DNA of 64,000 nt from AP-15 sp963775875 (GCA_963775875.1 CAVZKP010000014.1:124001-188000), one strand, 5' to 3'. Counted from the first letter of the stretch, positions 18,059 to 29,718 are shown. Numbers and translations: made by a program. Notes: a model not told the origin generated them from the sequence alone.

Positions 18059-19002
18059 GTCTCGCCTCGGCGTTCGACGCCGGCCTCGCCGTCGTCCTTC
18101 TCGCCGCCGCCGGCTGGACCGTCGTCGCGCGCGCGGTCTTCGCCGCGGTCGTCGGCTTTGTCGCTTATGGGCTGCTGCTGGCGCTCGTCTGGGTGCGGCT
18201 CGCGGCACCGGATGTAGCCCTGACCGAGGCGGCGATCGGCAGCGGGGTGACCGGTGTATTGCTGGTCGCCAGCTGTACCCGCCTGCGCCGCAGCGAAGCC
18301 TCGGCCTCTGCGGTACGGCCGAGCGCCTGGGTGCGCTTTGCCGCCGCGGCATTGTGCACGCTGGTGGCGGCGGGGTTGGCGGGCGTGGTGCTGCTGCTCC
18401 GCGATCCCGCGCCGACGCTGGCCCCGCAGGCGATGGCGCATATCGGCGCGACCGGCCTCGGCAATCCGGTCGCAGCCGTACTCCTCGCCTATCGGGCATT
18501 CGATACATTTCTGGAGATCGTGGTCCTGGCGTTGGCTCTCGTCGGTGTCTGGTCGCTGGCTCCCGACCGGGTGTGGGGTGGTTACCCGGGGGTGCGCAGT
18601 TCCGCCGAGCGCGAGGGTCCGCTGGCATTCATCGCGAGGCTGCTGCCGCCGCTCGGCATCGTCGTAGCGGCCCACATCTTCTGGGTCGGCTCGACGGCTC
18701 CCGGCGGCGAATTTCCGGCCGCGGCGATCCTCGCCGCCATGTGGATCCTGACCATGATCGCGGGGCTGACGCGGGTCCCGGCGATAAGCCAGTGCTGGCT
18801 GCGCCTGTTGCTGATCGCGGGACCGGCGGTGTTCCTCGCGATCGGGTTCGCCGGGTTCGCCATGGCTGGCGCCTTTTTCGCCTACCCGGAGGCCCACGCC
18901 AAGCTGCTGATCGTCACGATCGAAGCGCCGACGACCCTGTCGATCGCGGCAATGCTGGCACTGCTGGTCGCCGGTCCACCGCAGCCGCAGGGCCGCGAAT
19001 GA
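18055..19002 (+). CDS. Fused MrpA C-terminal (MbhD/E-like) and MrpB subunit
   Basis: This 315-residue polytopic protein combines parts that are separate in Mbh-type complexes. Residues 1-80 (LVWVRLAAPDVALTEAAIGSG) match the DUF4040/MbhD region, which in canonical Mrp is the C-terminal part of MrpA. The middle LLAYRAFDTFLEIVV matches the MbhE-like segment. The end (GSTAPGGEFPAAAILA) is the MrpB domain. The ATG at 18055 overlaps the stop of subunit G and the stop overlaps the start of subunit C. The fusion replaces the missing C-terminal half of a full-length MrpA, which is not encoded here. Confidence 0.8.
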   Translation: MSLASAFDAGLAVVLLAAAGWTVVARAVFAAVVGFVAYGLLLALVWVRLAAPDVALTEAAIGSGVTGVLLVASCTRLRRSEASASAVRPSAWVRFAAAALCTLVAAGLAGVVLLLRDPAPTLAPQAMAHIGATGLGNPVAAVLLAYRAFDTFLEIVVLALALVGVWSLAPDRVWGGYPGVRSSAEREGPLAFIARLLPPLGIVVAAHIFWVGSTAPGGEFPAAAILAAMWILTMIAGLTRVPAISQCWLRLLLIAGPAVFLAIGFAGFAMAGAFFAYPEAHAKLLIVTIEAPTTLSIAAMLALLVAGPPQPQGRE

Positions 19003-19340
19003 GCGCCGCCAAGGTGTTCGGGCTGTGCGCGGCGGCGCTGGTGGGCCTCGGTCTCTACGGTCTGATCGTGTCGCCGCACCAGTTGCGCAAGGTCCTCGGC
19101 TTCAACCTTCTCGGCGGCGGCGTATTTGTGCTGTTAGGGATCATCGCCCGGAGAGGTGCGGCAGCCGGGCTCGGCGGCGATCCGGTGCCGCAGGCGCTCG
19201 TCATCACCGGCATCGTCGTTGCCTTCGCAGCGACCGCGCTGGCCGTGGCCTTGCTGGGGCGGCTGTTTGCGGAGCCAGGCGATGCAACGCCGCATGCCGA
19301 CCTGCCGCCCGCCCCGCCCGCGGACCGCATCCCCGACTGA
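18999..19340 (+). CDS. mrpC: Mrp/Mnh antiporter subunit C (NuoK-like)
   Basis: This 113-residue protein has three membrane helices and resembles NuoK. It has LYGLIVSPHQLRKVLGFNLL after helix 1 and GDPVPQALVITGIVVAFA, the standard MrpC/MbhG signature, in helix 3. The C-terminal 25 residues are acidic and proline rich. The start overlaps the preceding stop (ATGA) and the stop overlaps the next start (TGATG), continuing the coupled arrangement. It probably forms part of the ion-translocation path. Confidence 0.88.
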   Translation: MSAAKVFGLCAAALVGLGLYGLIVSPHQLRKVLGFNLLGGGVFVLLGIIARRGAAAGLGGDPVPQALVITGIVVAFAATALAVALLGRLFAEPGDATPHADLPPAPPADRIPD

Positions 19341-20878
19341 TGCCGCTCCCGGCAGTCCTGCCCGCGGCGACCACGGCCAACGGGTTCCTCCTCGTTCTGG
19401 CGATCGTTCTGCCGGTCGGCGCCTTGCTGCTGTCTCTGCTCCTCGGCGGGCGTCATGCCGAGCGCATCGTCCTGGTTCTGATGCCGGCCGGGCTCGCCAT
19501 CGCTGTCGCCGTCGCCATTGCCGTCTGGCGCGCCCGTGAAGCGCTGCAGTATCTCGTCGGGGGCTGGCGGCCGCCGCTCGGCATAGCGCTTCGCGCCGAT
19601 GGGTTCTCGGCGACAATGATGGTGACCACGGCGCTGCTGATATGCGCCATCGGCCTGTTCGCCCGAGCACAATTCAGCACCCCCCGGGGAATGCCAGAAG
19701 GCCGCGCGCCGACGGTCTTCTGGACCTTGCTGCCGGCGCTTTGGGGGGCGATGAACGCGGTCTTTCTCGGCGGCGATTTATTTAACCTTTATGTCGCCCT
19801 CGAACTGCTGACCTTTGCCGCGGTGCCGTTGGTGGCGCTCGATGGCCGCGCCGAGATGCTGGCGGCGGCGCTGCGCTATCTTATGTTCGCCTTACTCGGC
19901 TCGGTCCTCTATCTGCTCGGCGCGGCATTGCTCTATGGCGCCTATGGCACGCTCGACATCGCGCTGCTGTCCACCCTGGTCCGCGAGCAGCCGCTGGTCT
20001 CGGTGGCGGTCGCGCTGTCGCTGATGACCGCTGGGCTCCTCGCCAAGGCCGCGCTGTTTCCGCTGCATTTGTGGCTGCCTCCGGCGCATGCCGGCGCGCC
20101 GGCTCCGGCCAGCGCGCTGCTTTCGGGGCTGGTGGTCAAGGCGCCGTTCTTTCTGATCGTGCGGCTGTGGTTCGAGGTGAGCCCGGGATTGCCCGGAACC
20201 ACCGCGGCCCAGCTGCTGGCCGCGCTCGGGGCAGCGGCGATTTTCTTCGGCAGCGTGTTGGCGTTGCGCCAAGAGCGGCTCAAATTGCTGATCGCCTATT
20301 CGACGGTGGCGCAGATCGGCTATCTGTTCTTGATGTTTCCACTCGCCTCGGCTCCGGTTTCCGCCCATTCCTGGAGCGGTGTGGCCTGGACCGGCGGGGT
20401 GCTGCAGGCGGTTTCGCATGCCTTTGCCAAGGCCGCGATGTTCCTGGCTGCCGGGCTGATCGCCGAGGCGTTGGGGCACGATCGAATCGCGGAATTTGCC
20501 GGCATTGGGCGGGCTCTGCCGATCACCGTGTTCGGCTTCGGACTGGGCGGCCTGTCGCTGATGGGTTTGCCGCCGAGCGGCGGCTTTGTGGCCAAGGCGT
20601 TGCTGCTGACGGCGGCGGTCGGGGAGGGACAGTGGTGGTGGGCATTAGTCGTGCTCACCGGCGGCCTGCTGGCGGCCGGTTACGTGTTCCGGGTGCTTGC
20701 CCGCGCGCTGGCCGATGCCGACGCGCCGGTAATGCCTCGGGCGCCCATCTCGCGGCGGCGACAGGCGGTTGTCGTGGCGCTCGCCCTGTTTGCGATGGCG
20801 CTTGGCTTCGTGCCGCTCCGGGCTTCGGAATTGCTGCTGATCGGCCTTCCAAATGCCGCCGCAGCGGAGATCAAATGA
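19340..20878 (+). CDS. mrpD: Mrp/Mnh antiporter subunit D (NuoN/NuoM-like)
   Basis: This 512-residue polytopic protein belongs to the antiporter-like subunits shared by Mrp, Mbh and complex I. Conserved features include GGDLFNLYVALELLTFAAVPL with its membrane glutamate, the lysine-bearing LLAKAALFPLHLWLPPAHAGAPAP region, and a broken-helix segment with AYSTVAQIGYLF. Such subunits carry one proton or cation channel. It begins at a TGATG overlap with subunit C. A 28-codon mini-frame and then a second D-like gene follow. Confidence 0.9.
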   Translation: MPLPAVLPAATTANGFLLVLAIVLPVGALLLSLLLGGRHAERIVLVLMPAGLAIAVAVAIAVWRAREALQYLVGGWRPPLGIALRADGFSATMMVTTALLICAIGLFARAQFSTPRGMPEGRAPTVFWTLLPALWGAMNAVFLGGDLFNLYVALELLTFAAVPLVALDGRAEMLAAALRYLMFALLGSVLYLLGAALLYGAYGTLDIALLSTLVREQPLVSVAVALSLMTAGLLAKAALFPLHLWLPPAHAGAPAPASALLSGLVVKAPFFLIVRLWFEVSPGLPGTTAAQLLAALGAAAIFFGSVLALRQERLKLLIAYSTVAQIGYLFLMFPLASAPVSAHSWSGVAWTGGVLQAVSHAFAKAAMFLAAGLIAEALGHDRIAEFAGIGRALPITVFGFGLGGLSLMGLPPSGGFVAKALLLTAAVGEGQWWWALVVLTGGLLAAGYVFRVLARALADADAPVMPRAPISRRRQAVVVALALFAMALGFVPLRASELLLIGLPNAAAAEIK

Positions 20879-20961
20879 AGCGCAATCATTTGCATCGGCA
20901 GCTGTTGTTCCGTCGCCATTGTCGGTCGAGCGGTGAAGTTGAACGGCCGTTTCGGAGATGA
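20875..20961 (+). CDS. Possible coupled mini-ORF (28 codons) between two D-like subunits
   Basis: The gap between the two large antiporter genes is exactly spanned by a 28-codon frame. Its ATG overlaps the stop of mrpD (ATGA at 20875) and its TGA overlaps the start of the next subunit (ATGA at 20958). The peptide is basic (MKRNHLHRQLL...) and has no recognised homologue. The arrangement would carry ribosomes from one gene to the next, but a chance frame of this length is possible, and the base use is not decisive. Confidence 0.3.
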   Translation: MKRNHLHRQLLFRRHCRSSGEVERPFRR

Positions 20962-22589
20962 CGGCCGCGCAAACATTGCTCGTCGCGGCATTGGCCACGC
21001 CGCTGGCAATGCTGACGGCGACTCTGTCTCGTCGGCTGAGGGACCGCATGCCGGCGCTGCTGGCGTTGGCGCCGGTGCCGGCCCTGGCGACCGCTCTGCT
21101 CTATCCCGGAAGGGCGCTGCTCGTGCAGTTTCCGCCGCCGTTTCGCCTGACCCTGATGCTGGACCTGCCCGGGGCGATGCTGCTCGGGGTCTCAGCATTG
21201 CTGTGGATCGTCGCCGGCGCCTACGCCGCGACCTACCTGCGCGGGGCGCCGAATGCCGGGCGTTTCGCGGAGTGGTGGCTGCTGACCCTGGCCGGCAACA
21301 TCGGCGTGTTTATGGCAGCCGATCTGGTGAGCTTTTACTTGACCTATTCTGTCGTTAGCCTGGCGGCTTATGGCCTTGTCGTACATGACGGCACGCCCGG
21401 CGGCCGACGGGCCGGCGCGGTCTATCTTGCGCTCGCGGTATTAGGCGAGGCCTTCTTGTTGATGGCCTTCGTGTTCATGGCGGCCGCCACTCCGACAGGC
21501 AGCCTCTTGATCCGCGACACGGTGGCGGCACTGCCCGCCTCGCCTTGGCGCGACGCTTCGCTGGCGCTTCTGATCCTGGGTTTCGGGCTCAAGATCGGTC
21601 TGGTGCCCGGTCATGTGTGGATGCCGCTCGTCTATCGCGCGGCGCCGACGCCGGCTGCAGCCGTGCTCAGCGGGGCTGCGGTCAAGGCCGGGTTGATCGG
21701 GATGATCCGGTTTCTGCCGCTCGCCGTGGCCATGCCGACATGGGGTGAAGCGCTCACCGCCGCGGGGATGTTGTCGGCGTTTTTCGGCGTCGCACTCGGG
21801 CTCACCCAGGATGATCCGAAGACCGTGCTGGCCTATTCGAGCGTCAGCCAGATGGGGTTGCTGGCAGCGGCGCTCGGCATGGGATGGGCGGCGGGCGATC
21901 CCGTCATCATTCCGGGCGCGAGCTTTTTTGCAAGTTACCACATCCTGGTTAAGGGGGGATTGTTTCTCGCGATCGGCGTGGCCGCGGCAGCCCAGCCGCG
22001 CTGGTGGCCGGTGCTGCTGCCCGCAGCGGTGCTGGCGCTGGGCCTCGGCGGACTCCCTTTTACCGGCGGCGCGCTGGCAAAGCTGGCGGTAAAGCCGGCG
22101 CTCGGCACCGGCCTGGTCGGCGGGCTGGCGACGCTGTCGGCAGCGGCGAGCACGTTGCTGATGCTGCATTTCCTGCGTCGTCTTGCAGCGACGGGGACTA
22201 ATGACTTCAAGAAGGCGGCGTCACCAGGGCTCGCCTGGCCCTGGCTGACGATCGCATTCGCTACGGTTGCGGTTCCCTGGGCGATCTGGCCGCTGGCCGA
22301 ATCCGGCACGCGGCTCGATGCCCTTATTCCCAGCGAGCTGTGGGCGGCGCTGTGGCCGGTTCTGCTCGGCGGGATTTGCGCCATCGCGTTCTGGCGCTCG
22401 GAATTCCGGCTGCCACGGGTGCCGGAGGGGGACATCGTGGTAGCGGGCGAAACCGCGGTCCGCGCAACCCGCAGCTGGGGCGAGGCGATCGAGCGGGCCG
22501 ATGGCTGGCTGCGGCAGTGGCCGGTCGCAAGCCTGTCGCTGCTGACTTTGGCGATCATATTGTGCGCGGCGATGCTGACGTGGCGCTAA
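20958..22589 (+). CDS. Second antiporter-like proton-conducting subunit (complex I subunit 4/5 family)
   Basis: This 543-residue membrane protein with about 14 predicted helices is a second, divergent antiporter-like subunit. The key glutamate/lysine regions are altered relative to MrpD: helix 5 reads ADLVSFYLTYSVVSLAAYGL without the usual glutamate. The lysine helix is retained as GFGLKIGLVPGHVWMPLVYRAAPTPAAAVLSG, and AYSSVSQMGLL is present. It takes the place of MrpA but is much shorter than canonical MrpA and lacks the C-terminal domain, which is fused to MrpB here. The family assignment is secure; its exact subunit name is not. Confidence 0.8.
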   Translation: MTAAQTLLVAALATPLAMLTATLSRRLRDRMPALLALAPVPALATALLYPGRALLVQFPPPFRLTLMLDLPGAMLLGVSALLWIVAGAYAATYLRGAPNAGRFAEWWLLTLAGNIGVFMAADLVSFYLTYSVVSLAAYGLVVHDGTPGGRRAGAVYLALAVLGEAFLLMAFVFMAAATPTGSLLIRDTVAALPASPWRDASLALLILGFGLKIGLVPGHVWMPLVYRAAPTPAAAVLSGAAVKAGLIGMIRFLPLAVAMPTWGEALTAAGMLSAFFGVALGLTQDDPKTVLAYSSVSQMGLLAAALGMGWAAGDPVIIPGASFFASYHILVKGGLFLAIGVAAAAQPRWWPVLLPAAVLALGLGGLPFTGGALAKLAVKPALGTGLVGGLATLSAAASTLLMLHFLRRLAATGTNDFKKAASPGLAWPWLTIAFATVAVPWAIWPLAESGTRLDALIPSELWAALWPVLLGGICAIAFWRSEFRLPRVPEGDIVVAGETAVRATRSWGEAIERADGWLRQWPVASLSLLTLAIILCAAMLTWR

Positions 22590-22608
22590 CCCGGTCCGAA
22601 CATGGCCA

Positions 22609-23685
22609 GTGATGGATTCTGATCCCGGCAACCCTTCACCTTCGGTCGGCGACGGCGCGCTGCGTCTTGCGGCGGTTGTCTGCGCCGTGATCCTGACGCT
22701 CGCCGCCTTGGCGCTGGCGCGCAGCGTAATGATGCCAGTGGCGTTCGCCCTATTCGTCATCGCGCTGGTCTGGCCTTTGCAGCGGCGGTTGAAGCGCCGG
22801 CTGCCGGTGCTGGTTGCGGTGCTGATCACCGCCGCCGTCGCCCTGCTCGCGATCGGCGTCGGCTGCTGGCTGATCGTCTGGGGGTTCGGCCAGATCGCGC
22901 AGTGGGTTATCGCCAACGCCACGCGGCTGCAAGGCCTCTACCTGCACGCGGCCGACCGGCTGGAGCAGCGCGGCCTCTACGCCGCCGAATTGTTCGCGCA
23001 GCAATTCAACATGGCATGGATCGTCGGCGTCCTGCGCGGGATCGGCGGCGGTCTGCAAGGCATCGTCAGCTTCGCGCTGGTGACCTTCATTTTCGTCATT
23101 CTCGGGCTGCTCGAATTGGAGCCACTCGGGCGACGGCTCAGTCGCATCGAGCGCGGCGCGTTCGGCGAATCGACGATCGAGGTCGCGGCCGAAATCGCCA
23201 GCAGGCTGCAGACCTATATGCTGGTGCGCTTTGGCATGAGCGTGCTTACTGGGCTCGGCTTCTGGGCTTTTACCTCGGTCTACGGGCTCGATCTCGGTCG
23301 CGAATGGGGGGTCATCGCCTTTGTGCTGAACTTCATTCCGTTCATCGGATCGTTCGTTGCGACTTTGCTGCCCACTCTGTTTGCCGCCGCGCAATACGAA
23401 TCGTGGTCCTCGGCGGTCGGTATATTCATTGGGCTCAACGTCATACAATTCGCCGTCGGCAGCTACATCGAGCCGCGTGTCGCTGGGGCGGCGGTCTCGC
23501 TCTCGCCGTTCATGGTGCTGTTTGCCGTGTTCTTTTGGGGAATGCTATGGGGCGTCGCCGGCGCTTTTATCGGGGTGCCGATGCTGATCGCGCTGGCGAG
23601 CCTTTGCGCCAGGCATCCGGCGACCCGTCCGATCGCGATCGCGCTCTCGGCGAACGAGGGGAAGAACGACAGACGGCGACGATGA
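22609..23685 (+). CDS. AI-2E family (PerM/TqsA-like) transporter
   Basis: This 358-residue membrane protein has the family layout: N-terminal helix pairs, a central amphipathic region (residues about 100-150), and a C-terminal bundle containing FVLNFIPFIGSFVATLLP, YIEPRVAG and LSPFMVLFAVFFWGMLWG. Members include autoinducer-2 exporters and Na+(Li+)/H+ antiporters. Translation may start at GTG 22609 or ATG 22612. It follows the antiporter operon by 19 bases and overlaps the next gene by ATGA, so it is probably part of the same transcript. A role in cation homeostasis would fit the context, but this is inference. Confidence 0.87.
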   Translation: MMDSDPGNPSPSVGDGALRLAAVVCAVILTLAALALARSVMMPVAFALFVIALVWPLQRRLKRRLPVLVAVLITAAVALLAIGVGCWLIVWGFGQIAQWVIANATRLQGLYLHAADRLEQRGLYAAELFAQQFNMAWIVGVLRGIGGGLQGIVSFALVTFIFVILGLLELEPLGRRLSRIERGAFGESTIEVAAEIASRLQTYMLVRFGMSVLTGLGFWAFTSVYGLDLGREWGVIAFVLNFIPFIGSFVATLLPTLFAAAQYESWSSAVGIFIGLNVIQFAVGSYIEPRVAGAAVSLSPFMVLFAVFFWGMLWGVAGAFIGVPMLIALASLCARHPATRPIAIALSANEGKNDRRRR

Positions 23686-25127
23686 GGCGTCGGGTCCGAG
23701 CGTTGTTCCACCGACGATTTCTGTTTATCGGCGGACGGCATGCCCTGGCGCTGTTCACGGCGCTGCTGCTGGCGGGCTGCGCCTCGCTGTCGGTGCCGAT
23801 GAACGAGCCGCTGCACCAGGCCGCCGGCAATACCGAGTATCGTCTGCTCGATTTGAACCGGGCTGGCGGGGCGGCAAGCGCGCTGGTGCTGGTGGCCATT
23901 TCGGGCGGCGGCAAACGCTCCGCCGCCTACGGCTTCGGCGTGTTGCGCGGGATGCGCAAGATCGAGGTTCGGCCCGAAGGCAAAAACAGCACGTTGCTCA
24001 AGGAGATCGACTTGCTGGCCGGCGTCTCCGGCGGCGCCTTTCCGGTGGCTCACTACGGACTTTATGGCGAGAAATCATTCGCGACATTTCCTGACGATTT
24101 TCTCTATCGGGACATCGACGCTTATATCTGGGGGACCTTTCTGCTGCCGTGGAACTGGGGCTGGCTCTTCAATCCGCTGGTCGGCACCAATGACCGGATG
24201 ACGCAAATCTACGACCGGCTGATGTTCCATGGCGCGACCTTCGCGGATCTCTACCGCCGCGGCCGGCCGCAAATCAGCATCAATGCCACCGACGTCAGCT
24301 TTGGCAGCCCGTTCGGTTTTCTGCCGCAGTCCTTCGACGTCATCTGCTCCGACCTCGCGAGCATGCCAATCGCCCGCGCGGTAGCCGCCTCCAATGGATT
24401 TCCGGTGCTGTTCGGCCCGGTGACCTTGCGCAACTATCGCGGGCCGAATTGTCCGCTGCCGGCGCCGCCGCAGGCGCGTGAACCGGTCCAAAGCGACTTA
24501 CGCACCCGCACGCTGCTGGCCAATCTCGATCGCTATGCGAACGGTCAGCAGACACCGTGGATCCACCTGATGGATGGCGGGATTTCCGACAATCTGGCGC
24601 TGCGCGTCGTGCTCAACGACATGCTGCTGTTGGACACCAGGGCGGAGCGGTTCTCAACTGGTCTGCTCCCGGTTCGCCGCATTCTCGTGATCAGCGTCGA
24701 TGGTCAGTCGGCACCAAACCCGAATTGGCCCCGGCAGCGTGTCATCAGCGGTCTCGGCCAGATCATTTCGGCGGTGACCAGCACGCAAATCGGGTCTTAC
24801 AACGTCGAGACCCTGATCGCGGTCAAAAGCGCCGTCGACGAGCTTACCAATGAGCTGCGCCGGATGCGGTGTCGCGAGGGACCGGTCATCGACGGCCACG
24901 CTTGCGGCGACGTGACCGGCAAGGTGCTGCGGATCCGCCTGTCCGATTATCCCGATCCCGAGACGCGAGCGCGTCTGGTCGCAATTCGCACCGGGCTCAC
25001 CCTGCCGCGCCAGCAGGTCGACGCGCTGGTGGCTGCCGGCGAGACGATGATCGGCGGTGACGCCGGGACGATCGCCGCGTTCCTTCATCCTGCGGCGCCG
25101 ACCGAGATAGACACGGCCCGGCGATAG
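23682..25127 (+). CDS. Patatin-like phospholipase, lipoprotein
   Basis: The 481-residue product starts with a membrane segment ending in the lipobox LLAGC, so it is probably a lipid-anchored envelope protein. The patatin core follows: a glycine-rich oxyanion region ISGGGKRSAAYGFGVL, the nucleophile elbow GVSGG, and the catalytic aspartate in MDGGISDNLALR. This architecture supports lipid acyl hydrolase activity with a Ser-Asp dyad. The ATG at 23682 overlaps the stop of the AI-2E-type gene. The last 170 residues have no obvious domain. Its physiological lipid substrate is unknown. Confidence 0.85.
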   Translation: MRRRVRALFHRRFLFIGGRHALALFTALLLAGCASLSVPMNEPLHQAAGNTEYRLLDLNRAGGAASALVLVAISGGGKRSAAYGFGVLRGMRKIEVRPEGKNSTLLKEIDLLAGVSGGAFPVAHYGLYGEKSFATFPDDFLYRDIDAYIWGTFLLPWNWGWLFNPLVGTNDRMTQIYDRLMFHGATFADLYRRGRPQISINATDVSFGSPFGFLPQSFDVICSDLASMPIARAVAASNGFPVLFGPVTLRNYRGPNCPLPAPPQAREPVQSDLRTRTLLANLDRYANGQQTPWIHLMDGGISDNLALRVVLNDMLLLDTRAERFSTGLLPVRRILVISVDGQSAPNPNWPRQRVISGLGQIISAVTSTQIGSYNVETLIAVKSAVDELTNELRRMRCREGPVIDGHACGDVTGKVLRIRLSDYPDPETRARLVAIRTGLTLPRQQVDALVAAGETMIGGDAGTIAAFLHPAAPTEIDTARR

Positions 25128-25172
25128 GTTTGCCGTCCAGCCTCGGCGGCAGTGCCGGTGGTGCGGCAGGGC

Positions 25173-25652
25173 TCATCGCGAGGTTTCTTCGTGCATCCGC
25201 GCAGCAGCGCGCTCGATCGCCCGCAGGATGCGGGTGTGGCTGCCGCAGCGGCAGATATTGTCGTCCAGCGCCTTGGCGATCTCCGCCCGCGACGGGGACC
25301 GGTGCCGGTCCAGCAGCGCCTTCGCCGAAATCAGGATACCAGCCAGGCAATAGCCGCACTGTCCGGCCTGCTCGTCGATAAAGGCTTGCTGGAGCGGGTG
25401 TGGTCGGCCCGGCGTGCCCAGACCCTCGATGGTTACAATTTCCTTGCCGGCGACCGTGGACAGCGGCATCCCACAGGATTTTTCCGGCTTGCCATCGACC
25501 AGGACCATGCAGCAGCCGCACTGCTCCTGGCCGCAGCCGAATTTCGTGCCGGTCAGCCCGAGATGATTGCGCAGCACGTCGAGCAGCGGCACGTCTCCGT
25601 CCACGCTCACCCTGATCGGACTACCGTTCAGAATCAGATCGAATGATTGCAT
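25173..25652 (-). CDS. [2Fe-2S] small subunit of a molybdenum hydroxylase (CoxS/IorA type)
   Basis: This 159-residue protein carries both iron-sulfur domains of xanthine oxidase-family small subunits. The plant-ferredoxin-like cluster is GCGQEQCGCC with a further cysteine in PEKSC, and the C-terminal four-helix cluster is GQCGYC and ICRCGSH. Such subunits pass electrons from a molybdopterin large subunit. The ATG at 25652 gives the canonical N-terminus; a GTG at 25700 is an alternative. No molybdopterin or FAD subunit gene lies beside it: downstream it converges on the patatin gene and upstream is the rrn operon. It is therefore an orphan within the window. Confidence 0.88.
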   Translation of the reverse strand: MQSFDLILNGSPIRVSVDGDVPLLDVLRNHLGLTGTKFGCGQEQCGCCMVLVDGKPEKSCGMPLSTVAGKEIVTIEGLGTPGRPHPLQQAFIDEQAGQCGYCLAGILISAKALLDRHRSPSRAEIAKALDDNICRCGSHTRILRAIERAAARMHEETSR

Positions 25653-25809
25653 CTGTATCTCGCCGGTAGATTTCGAAACGGTAACGCGGGATGGCGTCAC
25701 CCGCCGCCGCCAACCAAGCCCCGGCCCCGATCGGCCGCATTTCGCCGCAGCCCAATATCGAACCCGTTTTAAGGCTCCGGATCCGTCTGGGGATTCAGCG
25801 GCACAAAAT

Positions 25810-25886
<77 letters not shown>

Positions 25887-25997
25887 GCGAGATTGGTGAG
25901 GGCGATATTGGTAGGGGGATTGGTGAGGTGGGGTGGTCGGGGAATGGCCGGACCGGGATTGGCGGAGGTGGGGTTGCGGGTTGGGGGGGGTTGGCGA

Positions 25998-26114
25998 GCC
26001 TGGCGGCGACCTGCTCTTCCGCCGCTTGAGCGGCAGTACCATCGGCGCTGAGGGTTTTCACGGCCGAGTTCGGGATGGGATCGGGTGTTTGGCCCCTCGC
26101 TGTGGCCACCAGGC
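25998..26114 (-). rRNA. rrf: 5S ribosomal RNA
   Basis: On the minus strand the segment begins GCCTGGTGGCC and ends in the complementary GCCAGGC. It contains the conserved CCCGATCCCATCCCGAACTC block and the following GGCCGTGAAA. The length of about 117 nt is standard. It follows the 23S gene by about 230 bases, a spacer in which I see nothing else. Confidence 0.93.
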
Positions 26115-26344
26115 TGGCCAAGCCCCCCGGATTTGCTGCCCCTGGGATCCCTGGGAGGTGCTTGCTGTCCCAGGGGATTTGATCCCAGAGGATCGGGCCG
26201 GGGCGGGATTTGCGAAGGTGACGGGGAGGGAAGTGTCCGGATGGCGGGCCGCGGCCGGGCGCCCCCCAATCGGATCTGGGGTGGCGCTTGCCGCTGCACG
26301 CGGACGGTTTTCCGGCTTTCCCTAAAGGACAGCAGCCCTGAAGA

Positions 26345-29165
<2,821 letters not shown>

Positions 29166-29642
29166 TCCGCGGGCATCCCCAAGCGGTCTTGCCCGCCCGG
29201 AAACGCCCCGGAAAACCGCCGCGCACAGGGGCAAGCCCCATCTGCCGAAAAACCATTCTTCGGATCAGGGCAAACCCCGGGCGCAGCCCTCGCATGAAGA
29301 CACTTCTTTCGGACCGGCCCCGCTCACAGGCTCCCGCCTGCGCCCGCGGCCCGTCCGCCTCGGTCACATTCACAAATCCGCTTCACCCTTCAACCAACGC
29401 CAGCCCCGCAACCGCACCAGCCATGCCGGCCGGCCCGCGAGCGATACCCGCGGTTCCAGCCCCGGCACGGCCACCGGCCGCCACGGAACCAAACCTCTGC
29501 TTCTCCGAACCTCGCTTCGCCAGCACCGCCCAGGCCACACCGCCCAGGCCACACCGCCCAGGCCACGCCAGCCAAGGCCTCGCCACCGATCAGCGCCCCG
29601 CCCCTGCGGTGGCAAGCCGACCCTGCGATGGCGAGCCGACCC
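29166..29642. other. Transcribed spacer between tRNA-Ala and 23S
   Basis: This 477-base spacer belongs to the rrn transcript. It is GC-rich and contains three exact 14-base tandem copies at 29525-29566 and a further short duplication with AGCCGACCCTG at about 29615-29643. I see no further tRNA and no protein gene in it. Confidence 0.7.
29525..29566. repeat. Tandem repeat, three copies of a 14-mer
   Basis: ACCGCCCAGGCCAC is repeated three times without change inside the 16S-23S spacer, between tRNA-Ala and 23S. Copy number may vary between rrn operons or strains. No function is evident. Confidence 0.85.
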
Positions 29643-29718
29643 TGGTGGAGGTGAACGGGATCGAACCGATGACCTCCTGCTTGCAAAGCAGGCGCTCTCC
29701 CAACTGAGCTACACCCCC
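29643..29718 (-). tRNA. tRNA-Ala (TGC)
   Basis: This 76-nt cloverleaf on the minus strand has acceptor GGGGGTG, D arm AGCTCAGTTGGGAGAGC, anticodon TGC in CTTTGCAAG, T arm with TTCGATC, and encoded CCA. It is the second tRNA in the 16S-23S spacer, in the standard order Ile then Ala. Confidence 0.96.

Noticed and set aside
17578..18897. Minus-strand frames of 346 and 439 codons opposite the antiporter genes
   Set aside because: They are rich in arginine, glutamine, glycine and proline without domains and lie opposite well-supported membrane subunits.
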